From Crocinitomicaceae bacterium (GTDB taxonomy: Bacteria > Bacteroidota > Bacteroidia > Flavobacteriales_G > Salibacteraceae), in contig PAME01000016.1 in the NCBI GenBank assembly GCA_002707155.1, positions 1 to 39,433 of the forward strand: a stretch of 39,433 bases of DNA, written 5' to 3'. How positions within the stretch are numbered: the first letter of the stretch is position 1; every line of letters starts with the position of its first letter. Below are positions 1 through 7,804 of the stretch, in pieces. A program made the position numbers and the translations under genes. The notes beneath the pieces are model-generated. The model searched no databases and was not told the origin of the DNA. It was given only the letters and a program-made list of their open reading frames with translations.

Positions 1-13
1 CACGGTTGTTCAT
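1..13 (-). other. Duplicate of the ssb start (first codons only)
   Basis: On the minus strand these bases read M-N-N-R plus one base. This is the same start as the complete ssb gene at the other end of the window. Bases 1-15 are identical to 39419-39433. If the ends join, bases 14 onward are the ssb upstream region. Confidence 0.8.
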
Positions 14-23
14 ACTTTTCATA

Positions 24-74
24 ACTAATAAAATTTAATGTTTGACTAATAATTTAATGATTAACTAATAAATG
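24..74. repeat. Three imperfect direct repeats next to the ssb start
   Basis: ACTAATAAAATTTAATG (24-40), ACTAATAATTTAATG (45-59) and ACTAATAAATG (64-74) recur about every 20 bases. If the window ends join, they lie 10-60 bases upstream of the ssb start codon, where a promoter or regulator site would be expected. A binding role is inference. Confidence 0.6.
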
Positions 75-327
75 TCAGTTGAGAGTAATCGCGATTTCAT
101 CACGATAGCAATCTGGAGACAGGACAAATGTGTGGCGGTAAAAAAAGGTAAGGCGTTGATTAACGATTTGTAGTCGTAAGTAAAAGTTTGTAAGTGTTTA
201 AAATCAGTTAAAGTATTGACTGTTAATTTGTAATATATTTTTTAATAAATATAGTGAAGATGAAAAGTGAATTACTAACAGCATAAAAGCCTTTTGGATT
301 AAATATATTTGTGTTTGCCTTAAGGCG

Positions 328-351
328 GATATATCTACCGGTGGATATATC
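328..351. repeat. 24-bp imperfect palindrome
   Basis: Two copies of GATATATC (328-335 and 344-351), each itself a palindrome, flank ACCGGT with one base on each side. The whole is symmetric except for one mismatched pair (336/343). This is the geometry of a regulator binding site, but no gene lies close enough to name a target. Confidence 0.5.
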
Positions 352-633
352 GAATTGTTGAAATCAAACAACCATTCAACAGCAATTAAACAAATTGAAA
401 TGATAGAAAACTTGCCCATCATTTCTGGATGTACAAAAACAGTAGTTCTAAAATAATACAACTGAGCTTATATACAGTTTAAAGAAGCTTGTACAGGTTA
501 CCCAGCAATTAATACGGCAGACAGCATTAAAAAGTTTAGCTCTTGGTAATCAACTAAAAAAAAACGCGGTGGCGTAGAATGACGGCTAGCGAGTGTATTC
601 CTCACATTTCCCACATAATTCTACAACACTAGC

Positions 634-679
634 AAAAAAAAGCCTGTTCAACTCGAATAGCTTCGGGAATGAACAGGCT
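634..679 (-). terminator. Rho-independent terminator of the DEFD helicase
   Basis: AGCCTGTTCA (641-650) pairs perfectly with 670-679. An inner arm (CTCGAA 652-657 with TTCGGG 662-667) extends the hairpin. On the minus strand a run of seven T (634-640) follows. It lies 24 bases past the helicase stop codon. Confidence 0.9.
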
Positions 680-702
680 TTTGACATCTTTAATAATTCT
701 AA

Positions 703-1971
703 TTACTTCACATCAACGAAAGTGTAGGCTTTTCCAGCTTTTCCAGCTCGACCAGTTCTACCAATTCGGTGAATGTAGCTATCGAAGGTCATAGGCAATT
801 GATAGTTAATTACGTGGGTTACATCAGAAACATCCAATCCACGAGCAGCTACATCAGTTGCAACCAATACGCGAACTTTTCCTTGCTTGAATTTATTCAA
901 TGCATTCTGTCTAGCGTTCTGTGTTTTGTTTCCATGTATTTCATCAGCTTTTATGCCTTTGCTATTTAGCATAGAAGTCAGTTTTTTTACTTTGAATTTA
1001 GCTTCTTCAAATATCAGTAGCTTGTCCATTTGCTGATCTTCCATAAGATCGGTTAAGATTTTGAATTTATCTTCACCTGCAGCAATGCGAATCACTTCTT
1101 GATCAATGTGGTCTCCAGTTGTTTCTCCGTTACTCACTTTAACTCTTACCGGGTTGTTCAATATTTCTTTGATAAAGCCCTCTTGTTTTTTGTCTAAGGT
1201 TGCCGAAAATAGCAAAGTGTGTTTTCTGCTTTTCATTAACTGCAACGTTTTCTTTACATCGTTAATAAAACCCATGTCCAACATTCTGTCAAACTCGTCC
1301 AATACCAAGGTATGGACATTGTCTAGCTTAAATGCACGACGGTTTACAAGGTCTAATAATCGTCCAGGAGTCGCAATAATTACATGCGGTGTTCTTCTCA
1401 GGTTTCTAAAGTCTGTATTGATATTAGTTCCTCCAATAAAACATGAACTATGCAAGTTCAGCCCTTTGGTCATGGTTTTAAATTCATCTTGAATTTGTGT
1501 AGCCAATTCTCTTGTCGGAGCCATAATTAAAGCATAGGTTCTGTTTTGAATGTTGTGCTGAACCATTTTTTCAATCATTGGAATCAAAAACGCACCCGTT
1601 TTTCCAGTTCCCGTTTGAGCAATGCCCAAAAGGTCTCTTCCTTCTAATAAACTTTCTAGTGTTCTGTCTTGAATTTCTGAAGGGCGTTCAAAACCTTTAG
1701 CTGTAAGCAGTGCTTTTAGCTTATTGTTTATCGGCAAATCATCAATTGTTCTTTCTGCTCTAAAATCTTTTACTTCAGTTTGCACTGCTTTTCTTGAAAG
1801 TAGGTTAGGGTCTAGGTTAGAAACTTGTTTTGCTTTTTTAGGTCGGGCTCTTCTGTCTTTTTTAAACCCTGGTTTCCCATTTGAGTTGCTTGGTCGACTT
1901 CTGTTTCTGTTTTCACTTGCGTTGTTAAAACGCTTTTTTGGTTTGTCTTTTTTGAAATTTGAATTATTCAT
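703..1971 (-). CDS. DEAD-box ATP-dependent RNA helicase with DEFD motif II
   Basis: This is a 422-residue RNA helicase that should unwind RNA duplexes in ribosome assembly or mRNA turnover, as known for RhlE-like proteins. Residues 1-50 are a basic, Asn-rich tail. The core follows with the Q motif (GFERPSEIQ, about 93-101), motif I AQTGTGKT (118-125), PTRELA, TPGR, SAT (256-258) and a C-terminal HRIGRTGR. Motif II reads DEFD (225-228) instead of DEAD; D and E, which bind Mg-ATP, are kept. The start codon is the ATG at 1971. A strong -7 box at 2190-2197 implies a leader of roughly 210 bases with a hairpin just before the start, so post-transcriptional control is possible. A strong terminator follows. 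The exact family (RhlE, DbpA or other) is not settled. Confidence 0.93.
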   Translation of the reverse strand: MNNSNFKKDKPKKRFNNASENRNRSRPSNSNGKPGFKKDRRARPKKAKQVSNLDPNLLSRKAVQTEVKDFRAERTIDDLPINNKLKALLTAKGFERPSEIQDRTLESLLEGRDLLGIAQTGTGKTGAFLIPMIEKMVQHNIQNRTYALIMAPTRELATQIQDEFKTMTKGLNLHSSCFIGGTNINTDFRNLRRTPHVIIATPGRLLDLVNRRAFKLDNVHTLVLDEFDRMLDMGFINDVKKTLQLMKSRKHTLLFSATLDKKQEGFIKEILNNPVRVKVSNGETTGDHIDQEVIRIAAGEDKFKILTDLMEDQQMDKLLIFEEAKFKVKKLTSMLNSKGIKADEIHGNKTQNARQNALNKFKQGKVRVLVATDVAARGLDVSDVTHVINYQLPMTFDSYIHRIGRTGRAGKAGKAYTFVDVK

Positions 1972-1981
1972 ATAAATTTTT

Positions 1982-2006
1982 GCTCATACCAAAATAGGGT
2001 AGGAGC
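1982..2006 (-). promoter_or_regulatory. Hairpin in the helicase leader
   Basis: GCTC (1982-1985) and TACC (1987-1990) pair with GGTA (1998-2001) and GAGC (2003-2006), with one mismatch. The hairpin ends 11 bases upstream of the helicase ATG, where it could limit ribosome access. Function is inference. Confidence 0.4.
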
Positions 2007-2189
2007 TTTTTGTTGTTTGAGAGAGTACTGCGCTGTACTAGCTCGATAAGAAATTTGTTTTGATTATTTGGAGACGGACGCTAACTGCGCTTGTTATTGA
2101 ATGTCCCTTGATTTCCCTTTGTTAGAACTTCTTGTTTTTTGTTCTTTGGAAAATGAATCTTGGAAAATGCTTCCAAGTTCAATTGGCGG

Positions 2190-2197
2190 CAAAGGTA
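2190..2197 (-). promoter_or_regulatory. Promoter -7 box (TACCTTTG) for the DEFD helicase
   Basis: On the minus strand TACCTTTG, followed by CCGCC, matches the Bacteroidota -7 consensus TAnnTTTG. No clear TTG -33 element is visible. It predicts transcription from about 2183 and a leader of about 210 bases. Confidence 0.55.
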
Positions 2198-2233
2198 TGC
2201 TTTTATTGTTAGTAAGTGAAAAACGCGGTCGAA

Positions 2234-3472
2234 TCAACTTTTTTTCTTTTTCTTCTTACGTTTTTTCTCAAACGTTTCGTTTTGATCAATCAGTGATTTC
2301 CAATCGTCTTTTCCATCATCAGAGAAAAGAATAGTAGCTTCTTTTTCACCTTTATCAATTTCAATTCTTGTAATTTTTACTCCAGTATAATTTTCGATGG
2401 CTTCTAAATAATCGCGTTCTTCCTTCGCGCAAAAAGAAACAGCCGTTCCTTTTGCCCTTCCTCGGCCCGTTCGGCCAATACGATGGACGTAATTTTCAGC
2501 CACATCAGGCATATCGTAGTTGATCACCAAATCTACATTTGGGATATCTATACCTCGGGCATTGACATCGGTAGTAATTAAAACTTTCGTGTCATTGTTT
2601 TTAAATCGGTTTAGGATTTCAATACGTTCGTTTTGTTCCACATCGCCGTGCATACATTCTATAGAAAGGTTAACGCGCTCCATAGCGGCTTTTACCCGTT
2701 CTGCACGGACCTTAGTACGCACAAAAACTAGGATTTTCAATGCTTCAAAATCTTTGATGTAACGTTCCAAAAAGAAACGTTTATCGTCCATTTCAATAAA
2801 TGCCAAGGCATGCGATACATTTTTAGAAACGGGATCTTTTGGAGAGAGTTGAATGCGAATTGGGTTGGTTACCAAGGAGTAGGCAAGCTTTTTTATTTCT
2901 TCATTAATGGTTGCTGAAAAGAACAAGGTTTGTCGGTCAACCGGAATATTATGCAAGACGTCCTTAATGTCTTTGTAAAATCCTAAAGCGAGCATTTGGT
3001 CGGCTTCGTCAAGAATTAAGGTTTTTAGGTTTCGTAAATCAATGCTTTTTTGATTTAGAAAGTCGAACATTCTGCCTGGAGTTGCCACTAAAATATCAAT
3101 TCCTCGTTCTAGCGACTCTTGTTGCGTTTCTTGCTCAACACCTCCGTAAATACTGATGGTCCGCACTTTTGTGTTCCTTGCCAGCTCGTGAAATACTTTA
3201 GTAATTTGCAATGCTAGCTCGCGTGTAGGAACCATAACCAAGGCCTGAATGCCCAAGTCTTTTTTGAAGCGTTTATTCTCTTGAACCTTGTGGATAATGG
3301 GTATGGCAAATGCGGCAGTTTTTCCAGTTCCTGTTTGTGCAACCGCTAAAACGTCTTCACCATTGAGGATATTGGGAATTGCTTTAAACTGAATATCGGT
3401 GGGCCTTTTAAAGCCCAATTGCTCTAAATTAATTTTTATTTCAGAGCTTATGGTGTAAGAATCGAATTTCAT
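2234..3472 (-). CDS. DEAD-box ATP-dependent RNA helicase
   Basis: This is a second RNA helicase, of 412 residues, on the same strand as its neighbour but with its own promoter. The Q motif is GFKRPTDIQ (about 20-28), motif I AQTGTGKT (45-52), then PTRELA, TPGR, an intact DEAD motif, SAT and HRIGRTGR. The C-terminal tail ends in a run of lysines (KKRKKKKKKS), a common RNA-binding tail. The ATG at 3472 lies only 8 bases after a perfect TACCTTTG box, so the mRNA is probably leaderless. This contrasts with the long leader of the neighbouring helicase. The family-level call is secure; the RNA target cannot be read from sequence. Confidence 0.94.
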   Translation of the reverse strand: MKFDSYTISSEIKINLEQLGFKRPTDIQFKAIPNILNGEDVLAVAQTGTGKTAAFAIPIIHKVQENKRFKKDLGIQALVMVPTRELALQITKVFHELARNTKVRTISIYGGVEQETQQESLERGIDILVATPGRMFDFLNQKSIDLRNLKTLILDEADQMLALGFYKDIKDVLHNIPVDRQTLFFSATINEEIKKLAYSLVTNPIRIQLSPKDPVSKNVSHALAFIEMDDKRFFLERYIKDFEALKILVFVRTKVRAERVKAAMERVNLSIECMHGDVEQNERIEILNRFKNNDTKVLITTDVNARGIDIPNVDLVINYDMPDVAENYVHRIGRTGRGRAKGTAVSFCAKEERDYLEAIENYTGVKITRIEIDKGEKEATILFSDDGKDDWKSLIDQNETFEKKRKKKKKKS

Positions 3473-3480
3473 ATCATTTG

Positions 3481-3488
3481 CAAAGGTA
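3481..3488 (-). promoter_or_regulatory. Promoter -7 box (TACCTTTG) abutting the helicase start
   Basis: On the minus strand TACCTTTG is followed by eight bases and then the ATG at 3472. Transcription would start at or within a few bases of the start codon. Confidence 0.6.
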
Positions 3489-3704
3489 GAAGGAAGGTTG
3501 GAAGGTAGGGTGAATGGAGGCTTGGATATTGAAAATTATGTCCAGAGTGCAATTCAGACTTTGTCGGCTGAATGCTAATTACATTGAAATGTTGATACCG
3601 AAATTTCCGGACAGCATGACGGTTTTTAATTGTTTCCACACTCCATTTGTATTTAGCCTGAAATTGCTTCGGGGTATCATTCCATTAAAAGGATCTCAAT
3701 TGTG

Positions 3705-4574
3705 TTAAGGCAAAGGAATATAAGTATCGTCTCCTGAAATCTTCGGAAAGCGCTTGTTTGCCCAATCTTCTTTGGCTTTCTCCAGTCTTAGCTTAGAAGT
3801 AGAACAGAAATTCCAAAAAAGAAATCGCTCTTCTGGAAAAGGTAAACCGCCAAATAATAGAACATGACTGTCTTTTGAAAGTAAAAAGGAGCTTTCCTCG
3901 GCATTTTCAGTTACCAGCATATTGCCGGCTTCCACAGTTTCATTACCGCACGAAACTTCTCCGGATACGATTAAAAGCCCCAATTCACCTTTCAAGTTTT
4001 TACCAATATTCAACGTGGAGACTTCAGAAGCCTGCATCTCAATCATAAACAATTCGGAATGGACGGGTAGTGGAGAGCTTCTTCCAAAACCACCACCAGC
4101 AATGAGCCTGCAATCAATATTTCCTTCTTTCCAAAACGGAATATCGCTTGACGAGAGAAAATCGAATCGTGGCTACATTTCCTCTTTTTCTTTTGGAAGT
4201 GCGACCCAAATTTGATAGCCGTGCATCAAATAACCTTGTGGTGTTTTTAAATATTCTGGAGTGCGCTCAGTATGTGTAACTCCAGCTCCAGCAGTCATAA
4301 AACCAACATCACCTGCTTTAATAATTTGATGCACTCCTGAACTATCTTTATGTTCAACTGCTCCATGAAAAAGATAGGTAAGTGTGCTTAATCCAATATG
4401 CGGGTGTTGATCGACTCCCATGTATGAACCATCTGAAATTTGTTTTGGACCCATGTGGTCTATAAATACAAAAGGACCTACACTGCGTTTTTTTCGAAAG
4501 GGTAAAATTCGACCAACGGTAAAATCCCCAATCTTTCTGGCACGTTCTGGAATGATTAAGCCTTTATTGGACAT
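3705..4574 (-). pseudogene. Pirin family protein interrupted by an in-frame TAG
   Basis: Pirins are bicupin iron-binding proteins, some with quercetinase activity. Codons 1-133 give the N-terminal cupin with the metal site HPHIGL...EHKD and MTAGAGVTHTE. Codon 134 is TAG (4173-4175). The same frame then continues without a break through PRFDFLSSSDIPFWKEG and IAGGGFGRSSPLP to a normal pirin C-terminus. The whole frame is 288 sense codons, the usual pirin length. One base change at 4175 would restore Glu (GAG). TAG ends other genes here normally, so a recoded codon is unlikely. It is either a nonsense mutation or a sequence error. It starts 3 bases after the hydrolase stop, so it is the last gene of that group. 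Confidence 0.88.
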
Positions 4575-4577
4575 GAT

Positions 4578-5444
4578 TTATTGGCGAATAAATTTTAACA
4601 TCAACGCTTCATAAGCGGGAAACCCCATCTCAATAGCCGTGCTATGTCCAACTCCCTCTAATTCTGCCGAAGATTTTTTTGGATTATCGTATCTATCGTA
4701 AACGTATTTGAAGTTTTCGAAACTTGCCGTTTTGTCCTCGGTACCGTGAATCCACAATAAATAATTGTCATAATCTTGGATGACTAATGGAATATTATAG
4801 TCGAATGATGTAACGGTGGAACCGCTCAGACTTAGATCTGTTGCATCTTGAAGCAGCTTTGTACTGGTTGTTTGTGGTGCATCAAGAACTACTTTTTCAA
4901 TTTCTAAAACGCTCGGTTCCGCCGCCAAATGAGCAGCAGGCATTGCACCTAAACTGTAGCCATAGACTGCGAGTCGGTCTTTGGTTAAACCCCTTGCTTC
5001 GAGCCAAGTAATGCAAGCTTCCGCATCGGCAACTAAATCTTCAATCGATTCACTTTGTCCTTCAGAATCCCCAAAACCCCTGTAATCGAACATCATAACC
5101 CCATAGTTGTGCTTACCGCCAACATTTGCTAGGTCTACCGTCAATTGCCAGTAATCATTCATACTGGGACTGTTTCCGTGCAAATACAGAATTATGGTAT
5201 CTGTTTTAATGCGGTCTTGACTGCCAATGTACAGTGCTTCGATTTTCGCTTCTGATCCACCGTTATTGGATATAAGGCTAAATTGACTTACCAAACCTTC
5301 ATCAACAAATCGCTCGGATAATTCAGCATTGGTAAAATTATATTCCACTTGCTCGCCTTTTAAAAGGGCAGAAGCAACATCGTTTTTACAACTGAAGAAG
5401 CTCAGCATTATAAAAAAAGAAGATAGGTATAAAATTGCTCTCAT
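4578..5444 (-). CDS. Alpha/beta hydrolase lipoprotein
   Basis: This is a 288-residue serine hydrolase of the alpha/beta fold. A signal sequence ends in the lipobox-like FFSC with Cys19, so the enzyme is probably lipid-anchored outside the inner membrane. The oxyanion stretch is LHGNSPS (about 88-94), the nucleophile elbow GYSLG carries Ser164, and likely acid and base are Asp237 (HGTEDK) and His267 (VGHS). The fold resembles the BEM46/FrsA-like serine peptidase or esterase group; the substrate is unknown. The start ATG overlaps the stop of the upstream lipoprotein gene (TAATG), so the two are translationally coupled. Pirin follows after 3 bases. Confidence 0.85.
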   Translation of the reverse strand: MRAILYLSSFFIMLSFFSCKNDVASALLKGEQVEYNFTNAELSERFVDEGLVSQFSLISNNGGSEAKIEALYIGSQDRIKTDTIILYLHGNSPSMNDYWQLTVDLANVGGKHNYGVMMFDYRGFGDSEGQSESIEDLVADAEACITWLEARGLTKDRLAVYGYSLGAMPAAHLAAEPSVLEIEKVVLDAPQTTSTKLLQDATDLSLSGSTVTSFDYNIPLVIQDYDNYLLWIHGTEDKTASFENFKYVYDRYDNPKKSSAELEGVGHSTAIEMGFPAYEALMLKFIRQ

Positions 5445-6121
5445 TACTTTTTGAAAATACGATAAGCGGCTTTAAAATAAACACCAGCAGCACCTTTTCC
5501 ACCGATTGATGTATGTTCTACCTGAGGAATCATAAGCGTTTTGTTGAAGTTGAGCCATTTCGCTTCAATTCCAAAAATCCATTTGGCCCCTTCGTAATTG
5601 TATCCCAGATACAAGGCAGGGTGCATGAGTTTTCCTTTTTCTAACTCGACAGCGCCTTTGGCTATATCGTACCAATTGGTTAAGCCAATAAAAGGCACGT
5701 GTCTATCCTTTAATAACCAGTAAAAATTAAACGCTGTTTCTGGAAATATGCTTGAATTACCGACCCTCAAATCAATTATTGGATTCAAAATTAAACTGCC
5801 CGAGATACCCGGTTTCCATTTATTGGTTTCTAATAAACTGCAGTTGACGCCGGCATCAAATTGCAAGGCGTTATAGGCTAAAGTAGTGGCGTGAAAACCG
5901 CCAAATACGCTCAATTTTTCAGAAGCTCCATAAGCGGCAGAGATACTACTCATAGGAATTGGGAAGCCCACAACTGGACCTCCTAGATCTACTGCAACGC
6001 GAGTTTCGCCTTTTGCAAGTGGTTTCACGACTCGGGTTGTGTTGCAGCTAATAAACAGTAAAGCGGGAACGAATGCCAACGCTATGTAATTAACGTACTT
6101 CGATTTTATTAGATTTTGCAC
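5444..6121 (-). CDS. Putative outer-membrane-associated lipoprotein
   Basis: I do not recognise the family. The 225-residue product starts at a GTG (6119-6121) and has a hydrophobic signal ending LLFISC (Cys26), typical of a lipoprotein. The rest is rich in Gly and aromatic residues in alternating patterns, such as AAYGASEKLSVFGGFHATT, and ends AAYRIFKK. This suggests a small beta-barrel or beta-sandwich cell-envelope protein. It is the first intact gene of a three-gene minus-strand group with the hydrolase (TAATG overlap) and pirin. An ATG start is not available near the signal sequence. Confidence 0.7.
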   Translation of the reverse strand: MQNLIKSKYVNYIALAFVPALLFISCNTTRVVKPLAKGETRVAVDLGGPVVGFPIPMSSISAAYGASEKLSVFGGFHATTLAYNALQFDAGVNCSLLETNKWKPGISGSLILNPIIDLRVGNSSIFPETAFNFYWLLKDRHVPFIGLTNWYDIAKGAVELEKGKLMHPALYLGYNYEGAKWIFGIEAKWLNFNKTLMIPQVEHTSIGGKGAAGVYFKAAYRIFKK

Positions 6122-6170
6122 GGCAGCTAATTTATTGAATTCTGGTAACTAATTGCATGAAAAGATTAGC

Positions 6171-6440
6171 CTAGGTTATTACATTAATTGCTTGGGGAAT
6201 TATTTCGATTTGGAGTTCTTTGTAGCTGTCTATGAGCTCACCATCTAATTGCAATAACTGTGGTTTCTTGAACTGTATATTAGCTGACTTTGCCGATATT
6301 ACTTCATATGCGGATTTAGGATCCTCCGAAGCTACTGTATCAGCAGTAATTTTTGGAGCGCGCAGTATGACCACCTCGAACTTACCGTCGTTCAATTTTC
6401 TTAAGTATTGACCATAACATCGGTTTCGCTGTTTTTTGTT
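6171..6440 (-). pseudogene. Remnant: C-terminal end of a diacylglycerol/lipid kinase-like protein
   Basis: The frame reads NDGKFEVVILRAP, then LLQLDGEL and ends LQIEIIPQAINVIT. This is the layout of the C-terminal domain of YegS/BmrU/DgkB-type lipid kinases (DG-x-FEVV, then a QLDGE loop, then a final strand). The catalytic N-terminal domain (about 200 residues) is absent: an in-frame TAA lies at 6441-6443 and no matching sequence is seen upstream. It is therefore most likely a deletion remnant. It could still be read as a 74-codon ORF from TTG at 6395, but a stand-alone function is doubtful. Confidence 0.6.
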
Positions 6441-6670
6441 TTAAAGGCCTTCATTTAATACGGTTTGGACCTAAAAATATCCGCTGGGTGAGTAAGAATA
6501 AAATCAAAAATTGCTAGAGGAAGGATACTGCAAACCGCAAAGCAGAAACTATTGCAGACTTAGGACCGCAATCGTCCTTTTGGTTTAAAGTGTTAAGGAA
6601 CCTAATCTTTCTTAAATATACTGAACCATCTCATTTGCTCCTTGTCTTTTCGGTACTTTCGGCAACTAGC

Positions 6671-7804
6671 ATGGATAAAAATAAATCGAAAAAAACAATG
6701 AAATCAGGGTTTGAATTCAGCCTTTTTGAGGCAGAAGAAAAACTACTTTTTGATAAACTCCTAGAGATTTTTCAGGAGTTAATCACACATACCTCTGGCG
6801 ACTATGATGAGGCGATGGATTGGATGCGTCAACTCCATAAAGAATACAAATTGACCAACGAAGACTACACTCTTGACGATTTTGAAGAAGATCTTAAAAA
6901 GAAAGGTTATATCCAAGAACGCATAGGTCCAGACGGCGCTTCCGGAATGGGAATTACCGCCAAAACCGAACGTGCCATTCGAAAAAATGCATTGGAGCAA
7001 TTGTTTGGAAAAATCAAAAAGCAAGGCTCGGGCAATCACAAAACGAAAGTTAAGGGTCAAGGGGATGAGCATACTGGAGATTTGAGAGCTTTTCAATTTG
7101 GCGATAGTTTGGAGCAAATATCCATTACGGAGAGTTTAAAGAATGCCCAAGTGAATCACGGTATTGGGAATTTTAACCTTACCGAAAACGATTTGGTAGT
7201 AGAGGAGACGCACCACAAGTCTCAAATGAGTACCGTGCTCATGATTGACATAAGCCACAGTATGATTCTTTACGGTGAGGACAGAATTACTCCTGCCAAA
7301 AAAGTGGCGATGGCCTTGGCGGAATTAATTACCACTAGATACCCAAAAGATACCTTAGATATTCTGGTGTTTGGAAACGATGCTTGGCCAATAAAAGTTA
7401 AGGATTTGTCCTACTTGCAAGTTGGACCATATCATACCAATACCGTGGCTGGTTTAGAATTGGCAATGGATTTACTGAGAAGAAAAAGAAATACCAACAA
7501 ACAAATTTTTATGATTACCGACGGCAAACCAAGTTGTTTGAATATGCCCGATGGTACTTATTACAAAAACAGTAATGGCTTAGATCCATTTATCACAGAA
7601 AAGTGCTACACGATGGCGGCTCAGGCAAGAAAACGACACATTCCTATCACAACATTTATGATAGCGCAAGACCCGTATCTAATGTCGTTTATTGACAAAT
7701 TCACGCTTTCGAATAAAGGGAAAGCATTTTATACGGGATTAAAAGGATTGGGTGAAATGATATTTCACGATTACGAAAACAACAGAAAAAAACGAATAAA
7801 ATAA
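6671..7804 (+). CDS. VWA-domain protein, partner of a chelatase-like ATPase
   Basis: This 377-residue protein has a helical, charged N-terminal half and a C-terminal von Willebrand A domain with the metal-site motif DISHS (193-197) and a later ITDGKP. VWA domains bind protein partners through a metal ion; in magnesium chelatase (BchD) and MoxR/RavA-ViaA systems they work with an AAA+ ATPase. The next gene is such an ATPase and its ATG overlaps this stop (TAATG), so they form one unit. The frame is open 27 codons upstream to 6590, but M-D-K-N-K at 6671 (or M at 6698) fits better because the upstream residues look like untranslated sequence. No cobalamin or chlorophyll genes are nearby, so the role is unknown. 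Confidence 0.88.
   Translation: MDKNKSKKTMKSGFEFSLFEAEEKLLFDKLLEIFQELITHTSGDYDEAMDWMRQLHKEYKLTNEDYTLDDFEEDLKKKGYIQERIGPDGASGMGITAKTERAIRKNALEQLFGKIKKQGSGNHKTKVKGQGDEHTGDLRAFQFGDSLEQISITESLKNAQVNHGIGNFNLTENDLVVEETHHKSQMSTVLMIDISHSMILYGEDRITPAKKVAMALAELITTRYPKDTLDILVFGNDAWPIKVKDLSYLQVGPYHTNTVAGLELAMDLLRRKRNTNKQIFMITDGKPSCLNMPDGTYYKNSNGLDPFITEKCYTMAAQARKRHIPITTFMIAQDPYLMSFIDKFTLSNKGKAFYTGLKGLGEMIFHDYENNRKKRIK

Larger units (their letters stand above)
1..633. other. Long non-coding stretch, probable ssb upstream region
   Basis: No convincing gene is present. An 85-codon minus-strand open frame (204-461) has no recognisable domain, no promoter and an AT-rich composition, and I treat it as chance. 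The stretch holds three imperfect copies of an ACTAATAA-type repeat (24-74), a 24-bp imperfect palindrome (328-351), and a seven-codon frame (128-151) behind a GGAG. It ends at the helicase terminator. Confidence 0.5.

Noticed and set aside
128..151. Seven-codon frame M-C-G-G-K-K-R behind GGAG
   Set aside because: A match this small is expected by chance; no downstream gene suggests a leader peptide.
204..461. 85-codon minus-strand open frame
   Set aside because: No domain, promoter or ribosome site, and AT-rich residue use; it looks like chance in non-coding DNA.
461..577. 39-codon protein-like plus-strand frame ending NQLKKNAVA
   Set aside because: It has no start codon and no recognisable family; too short to claim as a remnant.
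2101..2334. 77-codon plus-strand frame between the helicases
   Set aside because: It is antisense to the helicase leader and 3' end with no family match; a shadow frame.
4173..4175. TAG recoded as an amino acid
   Set aside because: TAG ends at least four other genes in the window at their expected lengths, so general recoding is unlikely.
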